Position numbers and translations under genes: made by a program
Assembly: GCF_000974985.2 (NCBI RefSeq)
Contig: NZ_LAVA02000004.1
Coordinates: 1-64,000 of the forward strand
DNA length: 64,000 bases
From: Streptomyces mangrovisoli
GTDB lineage: Bacteria; Actinomycetota; Actinomycetes; Streptomycetales; Streptomycetaceae
Direction: 5' to 3'
Shown here: positions 22,908 to 33,101 of the stretch, in pieces
Layout: every line of letters begins with the position of its first letter
Position numbering within the stretch: the stretch's first letter is position 1
Notes under the pieces: generated by a model
What the model was told of the DNA's origin: nothing
Seen by the model: only the letters and a program-made list of their open reading frames with translations
Databases searched by the model: none

Positions 22908-24554
22908 ATGCTTCAGAATTCCCCTAAAAGCGGGCATTCTTCGCATGTGGTGACCTTGGACGTACGGCCTCAGCTGCTCGACGCACTCTCCGCCCTGCGC
23001 GACCGTGTCGCTGCCGCACGCTTTCCGCTGCCCCTGGCGGGGGCCCCACGCGCGCGTGCCAACCGCGACGAACTGCTCGCCCAGCTCGACGACTACTTGG
23101 TGCCCCGCCTGAGGGAACCTGAAGCGCCCTTGCTGGCCGTCGTGGGCGGCTCCACCGGGGCCGGCAAGTCGACCCTCGTCAACTCCCTGGTGGGCAGACG
23201 GGTCAGCGAGGCGGGCGTCCTGCGGCCGACCACCCGCACCCCGGTGCTCGTCTGCCATCCGGAGGATCATCACTGGTTCAGCGGGATGAGAGTGCTGCCC
23301 GACCTCACCCGTGTCTGGGTGCCCCACCAGGAGTCCCCGGAGGAGCTGCTGCTGCCCGGCGAGAACCCCGCGCGCGTCCTGCGCATCGAGACCGCCGACA
23401 CCCTCCCGCCCGGCCTCGCCCTCCTCGACGCACCCGACATCGACTCCCTCCTCGCGGACAACCGCGTCCTCGCCGCCGAACTCCTCTGCGCCGCCGACAT
23501 CTGGGTCATGGTCACCACGGCCGCCCGCTACGCCGACGCCGTCCCCTGGCACCTGCTGCGCACCGCCAAGGAGTACGACGCCGCCCTCGTCACCGTCCTC
23601 GACCGCGTGCCCCACCAGGTCGTCGCCGAGGTCTCCCGGCAGTACGCCGCCCTGCTCACCAAGGCCGGCCTCGGCCACGTGCCCCGGTTCACCGTGCCCG
23701 AGCTGCCCGAGTCCGCCTGGGGCGGCGGACTCCTGCCCGCCACCGCCGTCGCCCCCCTGCGCACCTGGCTCGTCCAGCAGGCCCAGGAACCCGCCTCCCG
23801 GCACCACACCCTCGCCCGCACCGCCCACGGCGTCCTCGACTCCCTCAAGGCCCGGATGCCCGAGCTGGCCAGCGCCGCCGCCCAGCAGTACGCGGCCGCG
23901 CTCCGGCTCACGGCCGCCGTGGAGGGGGCGTACGACAGCGAGCACGCGCGCGTACGCGGACGGTTGAACTCCGGCGCCGTGCTCGCCGGGGACGCCCTCA
24001 AACGCTGGCGCGCCTTCCCCCTCGACTGCACGGCCCCCGAACTGCTCGACGCGCTCGCCGAGAGCCTCGCCGCGCTCCTGCTCTGCGCGGTCACCGCCGC
24101 CGACGAGCGCGTCGACGACTCCTGGCGCCGCGAGCCCGCCTCCGGCGCGCCCGGCCTCGGCGGCCCCGACCCGTCCGGCGACACCGCCGAGCACCGCATC
24201 GGGATGGCCGTACGGCGCTGGCGGCGCGAGCTGGAGGAGTACGCCGAGGACGAGATCCGCGAGCTCGACCGCGGCACCGCGCCCGACGCCGAGGCCGTCG
24301 CCGCCCTCGTCGCCACCGCCCTGCTAGGCGGCCGCCGCGCGCGCTCCGCGGGCGAGGGGCTCGCGGAGCGGATCGGCGCCCACGGCGCGCTCCGGCTGCG
24401 CGACCGCGGCGGGCGGCTGCTCACCGAGCACGTGGACCGGGTCATGCACACCGAGCGGGAGCGCCGACTCGCCCCGCTCGACGCCCTGGAGGTCCACGCG
24501 GAACCCCAGGCCGAACTCATCGCCGCGCTGTCCGTACTCCAGAAGGAGAGGTGA
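22908..24554 (+). CDS. Dynamin-like / YfjP-type GTPase, first of a pair
   Basis: A 548-residue protein with P-loop [10 protein letters not shown] (80-89) and a G3-like LLDAPDID; the expected NKxD is replaced by LDRVP, so nucleotide specificity is uncertain. The rest is helical, with a charged C-terminal half. It resembles Streptomyces GTPases annotated as dynamin-family proteins that occur as adjacent pairs. No transmembrane helix is obvious. The ATG at 22908 has a weak ribosome site; GTG codons at 22947 and 22950 are good alternatives. The partner gene starts 3 bases after its stop, so the two should be co-expressed and may act together at the membrane. Confidence 0.75.
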   Translation: MLQNSPKSGHSSHVVTLDVRPQLLDALSALRDRVAAARFPLPLAGAPRARANRDELLAQLDDYLVPRLREPEAPLLAVVGGSTGAGKSTLVNSLVGRRVSEAGVLRPTTRTPVLVCHPEDHHWFSGMRVLPDLTRVWVPHQESPEELLLPGENPARVLRIETADTLPPGLALLDAPDIDSLLADNRVLAAELLCAADIWVMVTTAARYADAVPWHLLRTAKEYDAALVTVLDRVPHQVVAEVSRQYAALLTKAGLGHVPRFTVPELPESAWGGGLLPATAVAPLRTWLVQQAQEPASRHHTLARTAHGVLDSLKARMPELASAAAQQYAAALRLTAAVEGAYDSEHARVRGRLNSGAVLAGDALKRWRAFPLDCTAPELLDALAESLAALLLCAVTAADERVDDSWRREPASGAPGLGGPDPSGDTAEHRIGMAVRRWRRELEEYAEDEIRELDRGTAPDAEAVAALVATALLGGRRARSAGEGLAERIGAHGALRLRDRGGRLLTEHVDRVMHTERERRLAPLDALEVHAEPQAELIAALSVLQKER

Positions 24555-24557
24555 CCG

Positions 24558-26783
24558 GTGACCGCCGTCACTGACCAGGACCACACCGAGCACGCCGACG
24601 GAGACCCGGGCGGGAGCGGAAACGAGAACGGGAGCGGGAACGAGAACGGGAGCGGAAACGAGAACGGGAGCGGGAGCGAGAGTGGGAGCGGGAGCGGTAG
24701 CGGGAACGAGAACGGGAGCGCGGAGGGGAGCGTGAACGGGGGCCGCGCCCCCGAGGCCGCGGGGGACTCGCCGTCCGGTGACCTTCCCTTGCCGTCGGGT
24801 GCCCGTCCCTCCCCGTCCGGTGACGGTCCCTCGCCGTCGGGTGACGGTCACTGCCGGCTGGTCGACCGTCCGTCCCGGTCGGACGACAGCCCCTCCGGCC
24901 GTACGGAATCCCGCAGCGGACGTACGGAATCCAGCGGACGTACGGAATCCCGCGGACGTACGGAGCCCGGCAGCCGACCGGAGCCCGGCAGCCGTACGGA
25001 ATCCGGTCATCGCTCCGCGGCCGGCAGCCGTGGTGAGTCTCCCGTCCGCCCCCAGCCCTCCGCCCGCAAGGACCCCGGCGAGGACGGTGGGGCCTGGGAC
25101 GACGGGCTCATCGCGCGGCGGGTGAACGAGAACGGCGAGGGGCCGGCCGTCGTCGAGGTGCGGGGCTCCGTGTCGCCGGACGCCGCCCCGCTGGCGTACG
25201 ACGGCATGCTCCGTTCCCGCCTCGACGCGCTGCGCGAACTGGTCGGTCTCTCCCGCACCCGGCTCGACAGCCGCACGCTCGCCGAGGCCGGGCGGGTGCT
25301 CGACGAGGCGGCCGCGCGGCGCAGGCTGTCCGGGCAGCACACCGTCGTCGCCATCGCGGGCGCCACCGGCAGCGGCAAGTCCCAGCTGTTCAACGCGCTC
25401 GCCGGGGTCGCGATCTCGGAGACCGGTGTACGGCGGCCCACCACCGCCGCGCCCATCGCCTGCAACTGGAGCGACGGCGCCACCCCCCTCATCGACCGGC
25501 TCGGCATCCCCAGCCGGCTGCGCAGGCGCCCGTTGCAGTCGCCGGAGGCCGAGGCGCAGCTGCGCGGGCTGATCCTCGTCGACCTGCCCGACCACGACTC
25601 GGCGGCGGTGGTCCACCGCGAGCAGGTGGACCGCATCCTCAAGCTCGTCGACGCGGTCATCTGGGTGGTCGACCCGGAGAAGTACGCGGACGCCGTCCTC
25701 CACGAGCGCTATCTGCGCCCGATGGCCGGCCACGCGGAGATCATGTTCGTCGTCCTCAACCAGATCGACCGGCTGCCCGGCGAGGCCGCCGACCAGGTCC
25801 TCGACGATCTGCGCCGGCTGCTCGACGAGGACGGCATCGCCCTCGGCGAGTACGGCGAACCCGGCGCGACCGTCCTCGCGGTGTCCGCGCTCAGCGGCGA
25901 CGGCATGCCCGAACTGCGCGAGTGCCTCGGCCAGTTCGTGACCGAGCGGGGTGCCGCGGCCCGGCGGGTCGCCGCCGACGTCGACTCCGCCGCGGACGGT
26001 CTCCGGCCGGTCTACGTCACCGGGCGGCGCACCGGCCTCAGCGAGGAGGCGCGGGAGGAGTTCGCCGCCCGGCTCGCCGACGCCGTGGGCGCCACCGCGG
26101 CGGGCGAGGCGGCCGAACGGGCCTGGCTGCGCAACGCCAACAAGGCCTGCGGCACCCCCTGGTTGCGGCTGTGGCGCTGGTTCAACGACCGCGGCGAGTC
26201 CGCCACGGGGCGGCTGCCGCTGCGCACCCAGGCGGACGAGGAGGCGACCGCCCGCCAGCGGGTGGAGCAGGCCGTGCGCACGGTGGCGGAGCGCGCCTCC
26301 GCGGGGCTGCCCGCGCCGTGGGCGCTGGCGGTGCGCGAGGCGGCCGTACGGGGGGCGCAGGGGCTGCCGGAGGCGCTGGACGAGCTGTCGGCGAAGGCCG
26401 GGCTGCCCCCGGGGCGGCCGCCGCGGCCCGGGTGGTGGCCGGTCGCGGTCCTCGCCCAGGCCTCGATGACGCTGCTTCAGGTCGTGGGCGGGCTGTGGCT
26501 GGTGGGCCAGATCGCCCGGGTCGTGGCGCCGAACCTGGGCGTGCCGGTGCTGCTGATGATCGCCGGGATCGTCGGCGGCCCGATCGTCGAGTGGAGCTGC
26601 CGTATGGCGGCCCGGGGACCCGCGCGGCGCTACGGCCAAGAGGCGGAACGCAGGCTGCGGGAGGCGGCGGCGGGCTGCGGACGGGCGAGGGTGCTCGATC
26701 CGCTGGCGGCCGAGCTCCTGCGGTACCGGGAGGTCCGGGAGCAGTACGGGAGGGTGGCGCGCAGCCGGGCGGGGGTGGGGTGA
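24558..26783 (+). CDS. Dynamin-like / YfjP-type GTPase with low-complexity N-terminus, second of a pair
   Basis: A 741-residue protein, GTG start. Residues 18-60 are GSGNEN-type repeats and 110-150 are GRTES-type repeats, giving a disordered N-terminal arm of about 200 residues. The GTPase domain follows: GATGSGKS (268-275), DLPDHDS (G3) and NQID (G4), so GTP binding is well supported. Two adjacent hydrophobic helices near the C-terminus (SMTLLQVVGGLWLVGQ and VLLMIAGIVGGPIVE) could insert in the membrane, as in bacterial dynamins. Coupled to the preceding GTPase gene. Role unknown; membrane remodelling during growth or sporulation septation is a guess from the ssbB neighbour. Confidence 0.8.
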   Translation: MTAVTDQDHTEHADGDPGGSGNENGSGNENGSGNENGSGSESGSGSGSGNENGSAEGSVNGGRAPEAAGDSPSGDLPLPSGARPSPSGDGPSPSGDGHCRLVDRPSRSDDSPSGRTESRSGRTESSGRTESRGRTEPGSRPEPGSRTESGHRSAAGSRGESPVRPQPSARKDPGEDGGAWDDGLIARRVNENGEGPAVVEVRGSVSPDAAPLAYDGMLRSRLDALRELVGLSRTRLDSRTLAEAGRVLDEAAARRRLSGQHTVVAIAGATGSGKSQLFNALAGVAISETGVRRPTTAAPIACNWSDGATPLIDRLGIPSRLRRRPLQSPEAEAQLRGLILVDLPDHDSAAVVHREQVDRILKLVDAVIWVVDPEKYADAVLHERYLRPMAGHAEIMFVVLNQIDRLPGEAADQVLDDLRRLLDEDGIALGEYGEPGATVLAVSALSGDGMPELRECLGQFVTERGAAARRVAADVDSAADGLRPVYVTGRRTGLSEEAREEFAARLADAVGATAAGEAAERAWLRNANKACGTPWLRLWRWFNDRGESATGRLPLRTQADEEATARQRVEQAVRTVAERASAGLPAPWALAVREAAVRGAQGLPEALDELSAKAGLPPGRPPRPGWWPVAVLAQASMTLLQVVGGLWLVGQIARVVAPNLGVPVLLMIAGIVGGPIVEWSCRMAARGPARRYGQEAERRLREAAAGCGRARVLDPLAAELLRYREVREQYGRVARSRAGVG
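24612..24720 (+). repeat. 18-bp and 6-bp tandem repeat in a GTPase gene
   Basis: Three copies of an 18-bp unit (GGGAGCGGAAACGAGAAC-like) then GGGAGC hexamers. They encode the Gly/Ser/Asn/Glu N-terminal arm and keep frame. Confidence 0.8.
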
Positions 26784-26795
26784 GGGCCTCGCCCG

Positions 26796-26858
26796 CCCAC
26801 AACCCACAACCCACAACCCACAACCCACAACCCACAACCCACAACCCACAACCCACAG
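26796..26858 (+). repeat. CCCACAA heptamer tandem repeat
   Basis: Eight perfect copies of CCCACAA (26796-26851) and one variant copy. It lies in the 324-base spacer 26784-27107, 13 bases after the GTPase stop. No gene is seen in this spacer; the DnaA-box pair is listed separately. Confidence 0.9.
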
Positions 26859-26969
26859 TCCGCCGTCGCCTCGCGGGGCGGGCGGGTCGGCGTGCGTCGC
26901 CTCGGCCCCGTCGACCCGTCGACCCGTCGCGTCGAACGTCGTCGCAGGTCACTCGTCCGGGTGGGCGAG

Positions 26970-26997
26970 TTGTCCACAGCCGGGTCCGCCGTCCACA
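26970..26997 (+). promoter_or_regulatory. Pair of DnaA-box-like sequences upstream of ssbB
   Basis: TTGTCCACA (26970-26978) is identical to the strong Streptomyces DnaA box, and CCGTCCACA (26989-26997) fits the degenerate form. They have the same orientation, start 19 bases apart, and lie 110-138 bases before the ssbB start. Confidence 0.5.
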
Positions 26998-27107
26998 GCC
27001 CTCGGCGGGACAGGGGGATGCGGATGCACTCTGTCTGCGTCGGTACGGGACGGCCCCGTACGGGACTCCGTCCGGCGCGAGTGCCGGGCGAGGGAGGGGT
27101 GTGCACG

Positions 27108-27683
27108 ATGAACGAGACGATGGTGTGCGCGGTGGGCAACGTGGCCACGCAGCCGGTGTTCCGCGAGGCGGTGACCGGGCCGTCGGCGCGGTTCCGGATC
27201 GCGGTGACGGCGCGCCACTGGGACCGCGAGAAGAGCGTGTGGGTGGACGGCCACACCAGCTTCTACACGGTGTGGGCGGGCCGCCGGCTGGCGGCGAACG
27301 TGTCGGCCTCGCTGTCGGTCGGCGATCCGGTCATCGTCCAGGGGCGGCTGAAGGTGCGCTCGGAGCTGCGCGAGGGGCAGCAGACCTGGACGTCGGCGGA
27401 CATCGACGCGGTGGCGATCGGCCACGACCTCGCCCGCGGCACCTCGGCCTTCCGGCGCGCGAGCAGGCCGGAGCCGGGCACGGGGGCGGGGGCCGGGACC
27501 GGGGCTGAGGCTGGGGCGGAGATCAGCCCGGAGCCCAACTGGGAGATCCCCGCCGAGGGTTCCTCGGAGGCGTCCACGGCACCGCCTCCGGAGGTTTCCG
27601 CCGAGGGGCCGCCGGAGCCTTCGGCGGACGCATCCGCAAAGCCCGCACAGCGCAAACGCCGGGAGCCCGTGCCCGCCGGCTGA
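27108..27683 (+). CDS. ssbB: Second single-stranded DNA-binding protein (SsbB-like)
   Basis: A 191-residue protein with an N-terminal OB-fold (about 1-110: MNETMVCAVGNVATQPVF, RFRIAVTARHWDRE, DPVIVQGRLKVR) and a Glu/Pro/Ala-rich tail that lacks the acidic DDDIPF-like tip of the housekeeping SSB. This matches Streptomyces SsbB, which is implicated in chromosome segregation during sporulation. The tail ends in a basic RKRRE patch. ATG chosen with GAGGGAGGGG upstream. Preceded by two DnaA-box-like sites and a heptamer repeat. Confidence 0.87.
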   Translation: MNETMVCAVGNVATQPVFREAVTGPSARFRIAVTARHWDREKSVWVDGHTSFYTVWAGRRLAANVSASLSVGDPVIVQGRLKVRSELREGQQTWTSADIDAVAIGHDLARGTSAFRRASRPEPGTGAGAGTGAEAGAEISPEPNWEIPAEGSSEASTAPPPEVSAEGPPEPSADASAKPAQRKRREPVPAG

Positions 27684-27765
27684 CGCGGCGGCAGGCCCCG
27701 GTGTCACGGTCCGCCATGACACGACGTCAGCGAGCGAGGCGCGCAGCTCATCGGCCGATCGGTCG

Positions 27766-27792
27766 TGAACGGACCTGTGAATTCGCCGATAA
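27766..27792 (+). promoter_or_regulatory. Candidate sigma-WhiG promoter
   Basis: TGAA (27766-27769), 15 bases, GCCGATAA (27785-27792). The sigma-WhiG/FliA-type consensus is TAAA-N15-GCCGATAA, so the -10 is exact and the -35 has one mismatch. It points at the thioester surface gene, which starts 180 bases downstream. Confidence 0.5.
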
Positions 27793-27971
27793 GCCCTGTT
27801 CGCAGGCTGTGCGAGCGATAACGATTCCGATTCGGATCGGCCATCGGACGCCATCACCGGGGGAGGGGGTGCGGCGCTTCCCTAGGATGCCGGTCGTAGC
27901 CCGAGAGGCTGTTGATGCTGCTGGTGGGACCACACCCCCCACGACACGGGTCCTGCTCGAAGGGGAGTTCT

Positions 27972-29339
27972 GTGCTTGCTGCGTTGTCTCGGTTCGTGGT
28001 GGTCTCGGGGTTCGTCGCGGCCGGTGTGCTGGGTGCCGCCGGCGGGGCGGCCGCGGCCGAGACGCCGCAGACTCCGGGCGGGGCGACGGCCACCATCGGC
28101 GGCCTGAAGACCTACGGCGACGCGGTGATCCACGAGGACGGCGGCGACGAGCAGGTGTCCGCGGGCCTCTTCGAGATGTCCGTGGAGGGCGGGGGCACGC
28201 TCCAGACGTACTGCGTCGACATCCACAACCCGACCCAGCGGGACGCGCAGTACCACGAGACGTCCTGGAGCGGCACCTCGCTCGCCTCCAACAAGGACGC
28301 GGGCAAGATCCGCTGGATCCTCCAGAACTCCTACCCGCAGGTCAACGACCTCGCCGCGCTCGCCGCGAAGGCGGGGGCCGGCGGTCTCACCGAGCAGGAC
28401 GCGGCGGCCGGCACCCAGGTGGCCATCTGGCGCTACTCGGACGGCGCGGACGTCGACGCCGTGAACCCGCGGGCCGAGAAGCTCGCCGACTACCTGGAGA
28501 AGGCCGCGCGCGGCCTGGCCGAGCCGAGCGCCTCGCTGACGCTCGACCCGCCCGCGGTCTCGGGCCGCCCCGGCACCCGGATCGGCCCGGTGACCGTGCA
28601 CACCGACGCGGGCAGCGTGACCGTCGGGGCCCCGACGGGCGCGGTCGGCAGCGGGGTGCGGATCGTCGACCGGAACGGCAAGGCCGTCACGTCGGCCGCC
28701 GACGGCAGCAAGCTGTACTTCGACGTGCCGAAGGACGCGGCGGACGGCACCGCCGACCTGACCCTGGAGGCGTCCACCACGGTCCCCGTGGGCCGCGCCT
28801 TCACCTCCGAGAGCCGCAGCCAGACGCAGATCCTCGCCGGGTCCAGCGAGTCGACGGTCTCCGCGACCGCGAGCGCCACCTGGGCCGCGAAGGGTGCCGT
28901 CCCCGCCCTGTCGGCGCGCAAGGACTGCGCGAAGGGCGGCGTCGACATCACGGCGGTCAACCAGGGCGACGTGGAGTTCACCTTCGAGCTCATGGGGACG
29001 ACGTACAGCACGCCCGCCGGTACCTCACGGACGGTGACCATCCCGCTCCAGGAGGACCAGCCCTACGACTTCTCCATCGACGGCCCCGACGGCCTCGCGG
29101 AGCGGTTCACCGGCGTCCTGGACTGCAAGACCCAGAGCAGTGAGGGGACCGAGAACATCTCGACCCTGAGCGAGCCGAGCCCGGCCTCCGTGGGCGGCAC
29201 CTCGGGCGGCACCGACCTCGCCGAGACCGGCGGCTCCGCGACGACCCCGCTGATCGCGGGCGTGGCGATCGGGCTGGTGCTGGTCGGCGGCGCGGCCCTG
29301 GTCCTGGTCCGCAAGAAGGAGACCGGGGTCCAGGACTGA
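27972..29339 (+). CDS. Thioester-domain (TQXA) cell-wall surface protein with LAETG sorting signal
   Basis: A 455-residue protein: signal peptide (about 1-29), thioester domain with C81 (TYCVDIHN) and Q149 (GTQVAIW), which should form an intramolecular Cys-Gln thioester able to bond covalently to a host or surface ligand, then Ig-like or stalk region, and at the C-terminus LAETG (416-420), a hydrophobic helix and RKKETGVQD. LAXTG is the class E sortase signal. GTG start chosen because AGGGGAG lies just upstream; a longer reading would precede the signal peptide with unrelated sequence. Possible sporulation control from the WhiG-like promoter. Confidence 0.88.
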   Translation: MLAALSRFVVVSGFVAAGVLGAAGGAAAAETPQTPGGATATIGGLKTYGDAVIHEDGGDEQVSAGLFEMSVEGGGTLQTYCVDIHNPTQRDAQYHETSWSGTSLASNKDAGKIRWILQNSYPQVNDLAALAAKAGAGGLTEQDAAAGTQVAIWRYSDGADVDAVNPRAEKLADYLEKAARGLAEPSASLTLDPPAVSGRPGTRIGPVTVHTDAGSVTVGAPTGAVGSGVRIVDRNGKAVTSAADGSKLYFDVPKDAADGTADLTLEASTTVPVGRAFTSESRSQTQILAGSSESTVSATASATWAAKGAVPALSARKDCAKGGVDITAVNQGDVEFTFELMGTTYSTPAGTSRTVTIPLQEDQPYDFSIDGPDGLAERFTGVLDCKTQSSEGTENISTLSEPSPASVGGTSGGTDLAETGGSATTPLIAGVAIGLVLVGGAALVLVRKKETGVQD

Positions 29340-29420
29340 GGCCGGTCGTGGGGCGCCCCGTCAGGACCGAGGCCGGTCGCGGGGCACCTCGTCAGGACTG
29401 AGGCCGGTCGTGGGGCGCCT
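29331..29420 (+). repeat. 31-bp tandem repeat, three copies, overlapping a stop codon
   Basis: Units start at 29331, 29362 and 29393; each carries GAGGCCGGTCG and GGGGC. The first unit contains the last three codons of the thioester protein, so the repeat grew out of the gene's end. The rest lies between two convergent genes. Confidence 0.8.
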
Positions 29421-29469
29421 AGCCGAGGCCGCCGGGGGGCACCCCACGCGGCAGGAGCGCCGGGCGGGG

Positions 29470-29883
29470 TCACCCCGCCTGCTGGACCTGGCGCACCACG
29501 GCCGTCACCACCGTGGTCGCCGCGAGGCTGCCCAGGGTGACCAGCGCCACGCCGATCACGAAGAGGCCGCTGGCGTCGTCCGACCAGTCCCACCAGGCCG
29601 CGACCGCCAGACCGGCGGTGGTGCCGAGGACGGCGCCCGTGACATGGCGCCGGTACGCCGCCCAGCTCACCGGTACCAGCAGGGTCAGCACCAGCCCGGC
29701 CACCTGCCAGACCTCGTACGGCCCGGTGGTCGTGCCGTCCGGATGGACGTCGCGGTGCTGGTCCCAGCCCAGCCAGGCGGCCCACAGCGCGGCCGCCACG
29801 AGGGCGGGCAGCAGGACGGAGACCGCGAAGGACAGCGGGAAGGACAGCAGTCGCGCCAAGGGGTGCGGTGATGGTCGGCTCAT
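29470..29883 (-). CDS. Small four-helix membrane protein of unknown function
   Basis: A 137-residue protein with hydrophobic segments near 15-36, 57-74, 81-98 and 108-127, short loops and a basic N-terminus. No catalytic motif or known family is recognised. ATG chosen with CTGGGGAC upstream. It is convergent with the thioester surface gene and divergent from ettA; an inverted repeat lies 44 bases upstream of its start and may control it. Confidence 0.6.
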   Translation of the reverse strand: MSRPSPHPLARLLSFPLSFAVSVLLPALVAAALWAAWLGWDQHRDVHPDGTTTGPYEVWQVAGLVLTLLVPVSWAAYRRHVTGAVLGTTAGLAVAAWWDWSDDASGLFVIGVALVTLGSLAATTVVTAVVRQVQQAG

Positions 29884-29926
29884 GTCCCCAGGGTTCCGCC
29901 CGCGCCCGGCACCCGCACGAGTGAAC

Positions 29927-29948
29927 GTACTCAGACCCGCCTGAGTAC
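29927..29948. promoter_or_regulatory. Inverted repeat in the divergent ettA spacer
   Basis: GTACTCAG-N6-CTGAGTAC: perfect 8-bp arms. It lies 44 bases upstream of the small membrane gene and 134 bases upstream of ettA, and has the form of a dimeric regulator site. Confidence 0.45.
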
Positions 29949-30081
29949 CCCAGGCTCCCGCCCCCCGGCGAAAGCCCTGCTCACAGCCCCCCGGCCGTAC
30001 ACGTTTCCGCCAAGGGATGGACGTACGGCAAGATGGGGTGTATCTGCCCACTGCCGATTTCAAGCGTCCGGACGGTTTCTC

Positions 30082-31746
<1,665 letters not shown>

Positions 31747-31752
31747 TCGGTC

Positions 31753-32184
31753 TTGCGCCACATCTACCGCTGCCCGCTGCGCTGGGCGGACATGGACGCG
31801 TACGGCCACGTCAACAACGTGGTCTTCCTCCGCTATCTCGAGGAAGCCCGTATCGACTTCCTGTTCCGCCCGGACAAGGACTTCCGGCAGGGATCGGTCG
31901 TGGCGCGCCACGAGATCGATTACAAGCGGCAGCTCGTGCACCGGCACCGTCCGGTGGACATCGAGCTGTGGGTCACGCAGATAAGGGCCGCGTCCTTCAC
32001 CGTCACCTACGAGGTGAAGGACGACGACCTGGTCTACGTGCGGGCCTCGACGGTGATCGTGCCGTTCGACTTCGAGGCGCAGCGGCCCCGCCGGATCACC
32101 GCGGAGGAGCGGGAGTTCCTCCAGGAGTACACGGACGACGCCGAGGACGAGGACGACGCGGAGGAGGAGGCCGTCGCCGCATGA
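31753..32184 (+). CDS. Hotdog-fold acyl-CoA thioesterase (4HBT family)
   Basis: A 143-residue protein with the signature RWADMDAYGHVNN, whose Asp is the catalytic residue of 4-hydroxybenzoyl-CoA-type thioesterases, and YLEEARIDF. It should hydrolyse an acyl-CoA in the cytoplasm. The acidic C-terminal tail (DEDDAEEE) is low complexity. TTG start, 6 bases after the ettA stop; its stop overlaps the next start (ATGA). Frequent linkage of this thioesterase to ettA in Streptomyces suggests a conserved operon. Confidence 0.85.
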   Translation: MRHIYRCPLRWADMDAYGHVNNVVFLRYLEEARIDFLFRPDKDFRQGSVVARHEIDYKRQLVHRHRPVDIELWVTQIRAASFTVTYEVKDDDLVYVRASTVIVPFDFEAQRPRRITAEEREFLQEYTDDAEDEDDAEEEAVAA

Positions 32185-32849
32185 CGGTGCTCCATCTCGC
32201 CGACGAGGGGGAGGCGGCGGATCTCGCGGCCTTCCTCTCCCGGCTGCTGCACTACGACCGTTCGGCGGCGGTGCGCCTCCAGGCGGCGGGCACCGCGCTC
32301 GCCGTCTTCGGGCGGCCGCCGTCCTTCGAGGTGCTGGCGATCCGCGCGGTGCGGCTCGCCAAGCCCTACGAGGACGGGCTCGCCGTCACCCTCGACGTGA
32401 CCGTGTCCGCGGGTGAACTCCTGGAGTCCGTCGACGAGTCGGCGGCCACGGCCGCCGTGCCCGGCGCGGTCACCGGCCCGCCGTGGGCCGGGGTGCTGCC
32501 GCCGCGGTCCGGCTGGCGGGCCGAACCCGGCCTGCCCCGGCCGGACGCGCTGCGCGCCGAGGTCGGCGCGGCGGTCGCCGAATTCCGGGGCCGTACGGCC
32601 GAGTTGGCGCCGGAGCTGCGGACCCGCGCCGAACTCGACAGGATCGGCCGGGAGATCTGGTCCCGCACGGTCGGGCAGACGCCCCTGCCGGTGCGGGCCG
32701 CGCACGCGGCGCAGTCGCTGCGCTTCCTCAGGCCGGGGGAGCCGGTGGCACTGCTGTCCTCCGGGCCGTGGCTGCGGCTGCGCACGCCCTACGGCTCGAT
32801 CGCCGTACGGCGGGCGGGACTCGGGGCGTTGGGCGTCAGCGTCCGCTGA
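32181..32849 (+). CDS. Unknown protein co-translated with the thioesterase
   Basis: A 222-residue soluble Ala/Arg/Leu-rich protein with no signal peptide, membrane helix or known motif. Its ATG overlaps the thioesterase stop as ATGA, so it is the third gene of the ettA operon. RSGWRAEPGLPRPDALRAEV in the middle is a typical conserved-looking segment but I cannot place it. The reading frame has strong GC bias at third positions, supporting that it is real. Confidence 0.7.
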   Translation: MTVLHLADEGEAADLAAFLSRLLHYDRSAAVRLQAAGTALAVFGRPPSFEVLAIRAVRLAKPYEDGLAVTLDVTVSAGELLESVDESAATAAVPGAVTGPPWAGVLPPRSGWRAEPGLPRPDALRAEVGAAVAEFRGRTAELAPELRTRAELDRIGREIWSRTVGQTPLPVRAAHAAQSLRFLRPGEPVALLSSGPWLRLRTPYGSIAVRRAGLGALGVSVR

Positions 32850-32859
32850 GGCGCATCCG

Positions 32860-33090
32860 CTTCGAGGCCGCCCGTTTCGAGGCCGCCCGCTTCAGGCCAG
32901 CCCGCGTCGAGCCCGTCGAGCCGGCCCGTGTCGGGCCCGTCGGGCCGCCCTGGTGTCAGGCCGTCCGTCCTCGGGCCCTCGGAGCTCCTGTCCTCGGGCC
33001 GCCCGTCCTCGAGCCCGTCGGGCCGACCCGGCGTCAGGCCGTCCGTCCTCGGGCCCCCGGGCCGCCCGCTCCTCGGCCGCCCGGCGTCGG
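32860..33090. repeat. Degenerate repeats in the spacer after the ettA operon
   Basis: The 252-base spacer 32850-33101 is made of related GAGGCCGCCCG and GTCAGGCCGTCCGTCCTCGG units; the latter occurs twice (around 32955 and 33033). Nothing gene-like is seen. Confidence 0.6.
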
Positions 33091-33101
33091 GGCGGCTCGT
33101 G

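Noticed and set aside
26796..26858. Possible CRISPR-like array
   Set aside because: The 7-base units have no spacers and no cas genes are near; it is a simple tandem repeat.
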